NCBI GenBank assembly: GCA_964030475.1
Contig: CAXIPT010000014.1
Coordinates: forward strand, 665,675-729,674
Origin: Tethya wilhelma
Lineage: Eukaryota; Porifera; Demospongiae; Tethyida; Tethyidae
DNA: 64,000 nt
Reading direction: 5' to 3'
The notes beneath the pieces are model-generated. The model was not told where the DNA came from. It was given only the letters and a program-made list of their open reading frames with translations, and did not search any database. Below, piece after piece: positions 48,880 through 57,800 of the stretch. Numbering within the stretch: position 1 is the first letter of the stretch; each line of letters begins with the position of its first letter. The translations under genes and the position numbers were made by a program.

Positions 48880-51800
48880 ACAGAATACAAACTCAGTAAT
48901 AATGCATAGAATTGATCACACAAAGTCCTAGCAAATATCACCTCATCCCTTGCATTAACATCAGCATTGTGTGTTATCAGCAGTTCCACAACATCAGTTC
49001 TTCCCTTTAGACTAGCCACCATCAGTGATGTCCAACCATCCTAAGAAACAATCATACACTAGTGTCATTGGTAAAATGATGTCATACAAAAATTAATGCT
49101 ACCTTATCCTTTCCATCGATATCAAACTGGAAAAATAATAGTTTATGGATAAATTCAACTGTAGCACTGCATATAGCTTCTATCAGAGGTGTGGTATCAT
49201 ACTGTGTGCACAATGAGAAATTTCAAACTATTACTGCATGAATATTCAATTAAGTTGCATCTTGACTTATCACGAGTCAAGTTGCAACTCTAACCCACTA
49301 CCTGAGAAAAGTCACAATCAGATACTTTCTTGCAAAGTTCTAAAACTTGATCCCAATTTTCATTTTTACAGGCTGCCATCAAAGCAAGCTAGGTTAAAGA
49401 TTTTATTAAACTGTGGCATACATATTCACTATAATCATGATGAAGCATGCAGTATACCTTAGATTTATTGACAGAGGCTGCTAGTCGAGTAAGACTCTGT
49501 TTTCCACTGCCACCAACACCCACCAGGAGAGCATTGCCTCGAGGAGACTCCAAGATACGATTGATACGACAACTAAAGAAAAGGATAATTTACGACTCTT
49601 ATTCAAGACTTCATACAAGATGCAAAGAGCCCAAAAAGGTACTTACACGTGATGCATGGCATCTTCAAACAGCACTAGGTTCATGACAGCATTGATCTCA
49701 TTGTAGGACTCAAGAGCTTCTTCTAGAATCTTGTTGAGTGACTCCCATGAAGCAATTGGTAGATATTTAGGATCTCCGATACCACTGGCAAAATGACAGT
49801 AGATCAAGGGTTCAGCTTTGAGTGCCTCTTCATCCAAATCCTATTGATTCAAGTAACACACAGTTTAAGATTGCCGAGAGTATGTATTGATTTGCATACC
49901 TCTATGGTGTCCTGGGCAATATTGAACTTGATCTTCTTGAACAGTTCCATGTCTTTCTCGTCAATCATTTTGTCCCCATAGACCCTGCTTGCCTCATGCA
50001 ACCACAGACGAACAAAGTCAACNTATACCTTGAGCAGTTCCACCATCCATAACCGTAATACTGATTACAACAACTTCACCAGAAGTTGCAGATGTTGGAT
50101 CAACAGTCAATCTAAGTAAGGCAACTACTGCAGAAGAAGAGCCTTCAACTGATGGTGATGACACACTTTCAATCAATACAGTAGCAACTAAATCAAAACA
50201 AAAAAAAAAGAGACAGAAAAACGTTTAAAAAAAACAACATTCAATTTAGTCCGAACAAAATACATCAAACATTGGAAGTCACCCGAACAAATGCTTGGCC
50301 ACCATTGTAATGGCAAACAGGTAAGGCGCATATACACAAAAAATAAAACCTTGCATATGACATACTAGCTAATGAATGCCAGCATTGGAGAGTATTCACA
50401 CAAAACACAAAACAGGCTCACCATCATTGTCTGCCAGGCCTACAGTCACGACTGCTGAGCCAGAGGCCACCGTGACCTCTCCCGAGGTTCGTGCTATCGT
50501 CAGCTCGTAGGTCTCCATCCCTTCAACCAGTGCGTCGTCATTGATGGACACCATCACGTCCTGGGTGTCGGCATCATCGCTGCCTGCTGTGAAGGTCACT
50601 GTGGTCGTCTGCAGGGTAAAGTCCGTACCACTGCCTGCAGCTGTAATGGGTCACGCACTCATGTGAATAGGTTAATTGCAACAACCAACATTCCACCGTG
50701 AGCCATGCCTGAAAGAGCACATCGAACAGCATTAATCCTCTTACCTGATCCTCCACTCACGGTCACACTGAATTCCGCAGCAGCAGCCAGGGAACCGCCT
50801 CCAGGAGCGGTGGTCAGCGTCACAACGGCAGCCACTGCCGCGCCCATTCCTTCACCTGGTGGGGAGGAGGCTGTCGCCATGCTCACAGAGGCAGCTGTAC
50901 GTGCGTGACAAAGAAAAGGGACCCAATTAACATCATCAATTAGTCACCTTCACCAGCTGAAGTCGAGCTGGTTTGAGAATGCCGCCGGAAGTGAATCAAT
51001 GAGATTCACAACCATACTTTTTCTATGGGACAAAATAGCTAACTTTTGATTGGTGAGGCGTAGGAAGCTGAAAAAGCAACCAAAATTAAGGACGGCAAGA
51101 TCGAGCGCTTGCCAATGGTGCTTGAAACTTTGAAATCGGTTGGATATTATTCAAGTTTTTCTACCGGCATTCTCAAACCAGATGGACTTCAGAGGGTGCA
51201 CGCTCCTAGCTGACTCCAATGACACGCGCAGGCACGCACGCCCACAAAACACAAAACAGGCTCACCATCATTGTCTGCCAGGCCTACAGTCGCGACTGCT
51301 GAGCCAGAGGCCACCGTGACCTCTCCCGAGGTTCGTGCTATCGTCAGCTCGTAGGTCTCCATCCCTTCAACCAGTGCGTCGTCATTGATGGACACCGTCA
51401 CGTCCTGGGTGTCGGCATCATTGCTGCCTGCTGTGAAGGTCACTGTGGTCGTCTGCAGGGTAAAGTCCGTACCACCGCCTGCAGCTGTAATGGGTCACGC
51501 ACTCGTGTGAATAGGTTAATTGCAACAACCAACATTCCACCGTGAGCCATGCCTGAAAGGGCACATCGAACAGCATTAATCCTCTTACCTGATCCTCCAC
51601 TCACGGTCACACTGAATTCCGCAGCAGCAGCCAGGGAACCGCCTCCAGGAGCGGTGGTCAGCGTCACAACGGCAGCCACTGCCGCGCCCATTCCTTCACC
51701 TGGTGGGGAGGAGGCTGTCGCCATGCTCACAGAGGCAGCTGTACGTGCGTGACAAAGAAAAGGGACCCAACATCATCAATTAGTCACCTTCACCAGCTAA

Positions 51801-54800
51801 AGTCGAGCTGGTTTGAGAATGCCGCCGGAAGTGAATCAGTGGGATTCACAACCATACTTTTTTTCTATGGGACAAAATAGCTAACTTTTGATTGGTGAGG
51901 CGTAGGAAGCTGAAAAAGCAACCAAAAGGAAGGCAAGATCGAGCGCTTGCCAATGGTGCTTGAAACTCGGAAATCGGTTGGATATTTAGAAAGTTATTCA
52001 AGTTTTTCTACCGGCATTCTCAAACCAGATGGACTTGCAAAACACAAAACAGGCTCACCATCATTGTCTGCCAGGCCTACAGTCGCAACTGCTGAGCCAG
52101 AGGCCACCGTGACCTCTCCCGAGGTTCGTGCTATCGTCAGCTCGTAGGTCTCCATCCCTTCAACCAGTGCGTCGTCGTTGATGGACACCATCACGTCATG
52201 GGTGTCGGTATCACCGCTGCCTGCCGTGAAGGTCACTGTGGTCGTCTGCAGGGTAAAGTCCGTACCACTGCCTGTAGCTGTAGTGGGTGACGCACTCATT
52301 TGAACAGGTTGCAACAACAAACATTACACCGTGAGCCATGCCTGAAAGAGCACATCCAACAGCCCTAATCCTCTTACCTGATCCTCCACTCACGGTCCCA
52401 CTGAATTCCGCAGCAGCTGCCAGGGAACCGCCTCCAGGAGCGGTGGTCAGCGTCACAACGGCAGCCACTGCCGCGCCCATTTCCTCACTTGGTGGGGAGG
52501 GAGCTGTCGCCATGCTCACAGAGGCAGCTGTACGCGAGAAAGAGAAGGGATCGACCTAACATTCATCAATTAGTCACCTTCACCAGCTAGAGCATGCATG
52601 CATATGCTCCAACTGACTCCAATCACACGGGCAGGCACCACACAGCAGCAACAAACAACAGTGACCCACACAAAAATAAAACAGGCTCACCATCATTATC
52701 TGCCAGGCAGACAGTCGCAATGTCTGAGCCAGAGGCCACTGTAGCCTCTCCCAAGGTTCTTGCTATCGTCAGCTCGTAGCTCTCCATCCCTTCAACCAGT
52801 GCGTCGTCATTGATGGACACCATCACGTCCTGGGTGTCGGCATCATTGCTGCCTGCTGTGAAGGTCACTGTGGTCGTCTGCAGGGTAAAGTCTGTACCAC
52901 CGCCTGCAGCTGTAATGTGTCACGCATGTGAATAGGTTGCAACAAACATTCCACCGTGAGCCATGCCTGAAAGAGTACATCGAACAGCATTAATCTTCTT
53001 ACCTGATCCTCCACTCACGATCACACTGAATTCTGCAGCAGCTGCCAGGCAACAGCCTCCAGGAGCGGTGGTCAGCGTCACAACAGCAGCCACCGCCGGA
53101 CCCATTCCTTCACCTGGTGGGGAGGAGGCTGTCGCCATGCTCACAGAGGCAGCTGTACGTGACAAAGAAAAGGGACCCAACATCATCAATTAGTCACCTT
53201 CACCAGCTAGAGCATGCATGCTCCTAGCTGACTCCAATGACACACGCACACAGTGCACGTGCACCACACGGCAGCAACAAACAACAGCGACCCACACGAC
53301 ATCCGGGCCCAGCTCGAGGGTGCCAACAGTGGGATAGCACGCACACAAAATACAAAACAGGCTCACCATCATTGTCTGCCAGGCCTATAGTCGCAACTGC
53401 TGAGCCAGAGGCCACCGTGACCTCTCCCAAGTTTCTTGCTATCGTCAGCTCGTAGCTCTCCATCCCTTCAACTAGCTCGTCGTCATTTATGGACACTACC
53501 ACGTTCTGGGTATCGCCATCATTGTCACCTGCTGTGAAGGTCACTGTGGTCGTCTGCAGGGTAAAGTCTGTACCACCGCCTGTCAGGTTGTGGGCCGATA
53601 CAAGCAGGTAAACAGAGCAGCCTGCCACACTGCCTACTCTAGAACCAACAACATTGATTTTGCTCACCTTGGGCTGGCCCTGCCGTGACGGTGACACTAA
53701 ATTCTGCATCATCTGCTAGACAGCTATGTCCATGAGTGCCAGTGGTGCTCAGTGTCACGATGGCACCAACCGACGCGGCATCTCCTTCACCTGGTGGAGA
53801 GCTGGCTGCTGCAATGCTCACAGAGGCAGCTATATATGGGAAAAGAAAGGGAACCAACATCAGTGATTAGTCACCTTCACCAGAGCATAATTTATGCTCA
53901 CTTCTAATGGCACACGCACATGCACATGAACATGTATTTACATTCAAAATAGCCTAATCATGGTATGCAGGTTTAAGTTGCTGACCCAAAGCTTCAAAGC
54001 TCCTTGACATCCACTGCTATAATAGTCACAATAGACTATCTTCCTGCATTTAGCACACGCAAAACACAAAAAGCAGACTCACCATCATTGTCTGCTAGGC
54101 CAACAGTCACAACAGCTGTGTCCACCGCGGCCTCTCCCGAGGTTCTTGCTATCGTCAGCTCGTAGCTCTCCATCCCTTCAACTAGTGCATCGTCATTTAT
54201 GGACACCAGCACACTAATGGTATTGCTGTCATAGCTGCCTGCTGTGAAGGTCACTGTGGTCGTCTGCTGGGTGAAGTCCGTGCCACAGCCTGCAGGTTAT
54301 GGAGGTGCATACAAGTAGGTATAAATGGAGCAGCCAGCCACGCTGCCTACTCTACAGCAAAACAATATTGATTTCACTCACATTGGGCTGGCCCTGCTGT
54401 CACAGTGACACTGAATTCTGCATCAGCTGCCAGAGAGCCACCTCCAGGGGTGGTAGTGGTGCTCAGCGTCACGATGGCACCAGCCGACACGGCATCTCCT
54501 TCACCTGGTGGGGAGCTGGCTGCTGATATGCTCACAGAGGCAGCTATGGGACGAAAAAAACAAACAACATCAGTAATTAGTCACCTTCACCAGAGCATAC
54601 GCTCACTTCTAGTGACACATGCACATGAACATGCATTCACTGTCAAAATAGCCTAATCATGGTCTGCAGGTTTAAGTTGCTGACTCAAAGCTTCAATGAG
54701 CATAAATAACTACATAGAGCACACACTGAAATAAAAATTCAGCTCTTATTCTGGCCACCCAGACATGCATATCTAGGGCTCATGGACTCACAGTCGTTGT

Positions 54801-57800
54801 CATCTAGGTACACGGTGGCCACAGCTGCATCTACTGTGGCTCCTCCTAATGTGCTTGCTATTGTAAGCACGTAGCTCTCCAACCCTTCAATTAGAACATC
54901 ATCATTCATAGACACCATAACATCTGCAGTGTCAGTATCACTAGCTGTGCCTCCTGTGAAGGTTACTGATGTTGTGTCCAGAGTGAAGTCTGTACCACCA
55001 TCGGTAGCTATATATAGACACATATGTATGGGAGAGCACAACAGAACAACACAGGATTTGTTAATTGTTACCTGTTCCTCCAGTCACAAATACACTGAAT
55101 GTAGCATCGGCTGCCAACACAGCACCTCCAGGAGCAGTGCTCAGTGTCACAACAGCACCAACTCCCTGGCCATCCCCTTCACCAGGTGGGGTGGATGCTG
55201 CTGAGATGCTCACAGAGGCAGCTGCATGTAACAGAGAAAGGATTAAGTTACTTGAAAGAATGTAATCACCTGTATCTACTACACATCATTCATTTGGAGA
55301 GCTAGTGCCATGGAAGCAGTACACACACCCTGCCTCACCATCATTATCGGCTAAGATGACAGTGGCCATAGCTATATCCACTGTGGCATCTCCAGAGGTA
55401 GCTGCTATCGACAGCACATAACTCTCTGTCCCTTCAACAAGGACATCGTCGTTTATCGACACCATCACATCTGTGGTGTCGGTATCACCAGTTATGCCTC
55501 CACTAAAGGTCACTGATGTCATCTGCAGAGTAAAGTCTTGTTCAGCACCCTCTGTAAAATTTACAAAGATATGCAAAGAATAGATGTATGAAAGCACTGC
55601 TTTACTGACTGAATGTACACTCACTAGAGTTGCAAACTGAAATAAGGGGCTCATAACTTTTTCTGCAACATTGTCAATTTAAATTTAACTCACCTGTAGC
55701 TGATCCTGCCATCACAGTCACACTGAACACCCCATCATCTTGTAATGTCCCACTACTAGGAGTTGTGCTCAGTGTCAGAATGGCACCCACTCCCTGGCCA
55801 TCTCCTTCACCTGGTGGGGAGGCGGCTGCTGAGATGCTCACAGAGGCAGCTGCATGTGAAGAAATTAGGATCAAGTCAAGCAAAAATCTCACAATATTCC
55901 ATATTCGTAATCCAACATCAGCCTAAGCATGTGCTAACCACGATTTAGAGGGTAAGAATTTAATCACATTTACAAATACTATAGCTGGCACACCATCATT
56001 GTCTTGTAGAGTGATAGTGGCTGTAGCTGTGTCCACTGTAGCATCCCCAGAGGTAGCTGCTATCATTAGCACATAACTCTCCACAGCTTCAACTAGTGCA
56101 TCATCATTTATGGACACCATAACATCTGCAGTGTCAGTATCACTAGCTGTGCCTCCCGTAAAGGTCACTGATGTCGTCACCAGAGCAAAGTCTTGTCCAC
56201 TACCCTCTGTGTGGATGTGCATGGACACTCATAAGATGTGATCAGAGTTGCACCTTATCAAACTACATGCATCATTAAAACTGAGATTCTGAAGTAAAAT
56301 TTATAGATATGTAGACAACACTGTTTTACCTGAGGCACTTCCTCCAGTAACAGTCACACTGAATACGGCATCAGCTGCCAATCTACCACCTCTAGGAGTG
56401 GTGCTGAGTGTCAAAATGGCACCCACTCCCTGGCCATCTCCTTCACCTGGTGGGGAGGGGGCTGCTGAGATGCTCACAGAGGCAGCTGTGACTGGGAAAA
56501 GATGAAACACAGCATATGCATGAATGTGACATTACTATTTGTAAAAAAAACACCCAAATAATTTATTATATTCATTCTAACCTATCACTGCATGCATATT
56601 ATAGTGTGTATAGAGCTATTTAAAGGGATTATAAGTTATTTTTTGCAATTTTGCGCTATCATTATATAACTAACTATTTAATGATGCAAAAAATATTTAA
56701 TTTTAACTGGACCACATAGCATTTGACTCCAAATGTGAAATTTAAGAGTCTCAAAAATAATCTGCTACTATGGTATACACTACACTAGGTTTTTCTAGTT
56801 AATTACTAAAAATGTGCTAAATTCCTTATACCTGTATCCACACCTGGCTCAAGCACCTGCCCACTAAGGTATGCATAGCCTTGGGCTGGAGAATCATGGA
56901 AACCATACACAGTAGCTGACAGCCTTCCATTGGGGTTAGCATGAGAGACAGTGTGCTGAGTGGGAGATGTAGAACTGTCAGCAGGCATGGTCACGTTGCA
57001 TCCATATCCAACAATAGCATTGCTGCTATTGTAAATTTCTACCCATTCACAGTTCACCATAGTTCCATCGATCATAACACTAGTAGGGTGGTGGTGTTCA
57101 GCAGGGACTGTAATACTGACATAGCTGTTGGGGAAGTCATTGGTAGGCAATAACAGAAACTCTACTTCATTGATGTACTGGTCTATTGGAGAGACAATAG
57201 CTATTGCTGGGTCTCCGGAAGAATCAACACTGCTTCCATGAGCTAGTTGAGTCAGAAAGACAGGCTGGCCAAACTCAAAACTGCAGTAGCGTGAACTAAC
57301 ACCAGGCAGAGAAAACTGAAATGGTATTTGCTCAAAAACTGTCACTTCATTGCCACAAGTTGCGATCAGAGTAGTATTCTCATCACTGTGAGGGACAGCA
57401 CCAAAGTACAATGTATCACTCATACGTCCAGCAAAGCCAGCCACGAGGAAGTGGGTACCCCATGTCGATATCGGTGGAATTTGAACTGATATTGGCTCAC
57501 AGTCAAAACCATCATGAGGTACATAGGCACAGTCATTTCCTCCCAGCACCGTCAATGGCTTGTTAGAGACGACCTTACTTCCAGACAGATCAGCCCCAAT
57601 AGCAAAGACTAGTAGTGTGTTCATTTCATGAAGAGTTACACTGTATTCTGAACCTTGAGCTAGAACCATAAGTTCACTAGTAGCATTGTGGAAATCAACA
57701 GGTACAGTAACATCTTGAGTTGGAGTGATGGTAACAAACGTGTCATCAGAGCAGCCAACCAACAAGAACAAATTGATCGACAGTGGGTCAATAGACAGTA

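Noticed and set aside
48582..49022. Open frames with long His-Thr or Cys-Val runs across the gap
   Set aside because: Produced by the CA repeat and by reading through Ns.
50705..54656. Plus-strand open frames such as those at 50705-50908 and 51549-51752
   Set aside because: They are exact antisense shadows of the Calx-beta exons; the minus-strand reading has domain motifs and splice sites.
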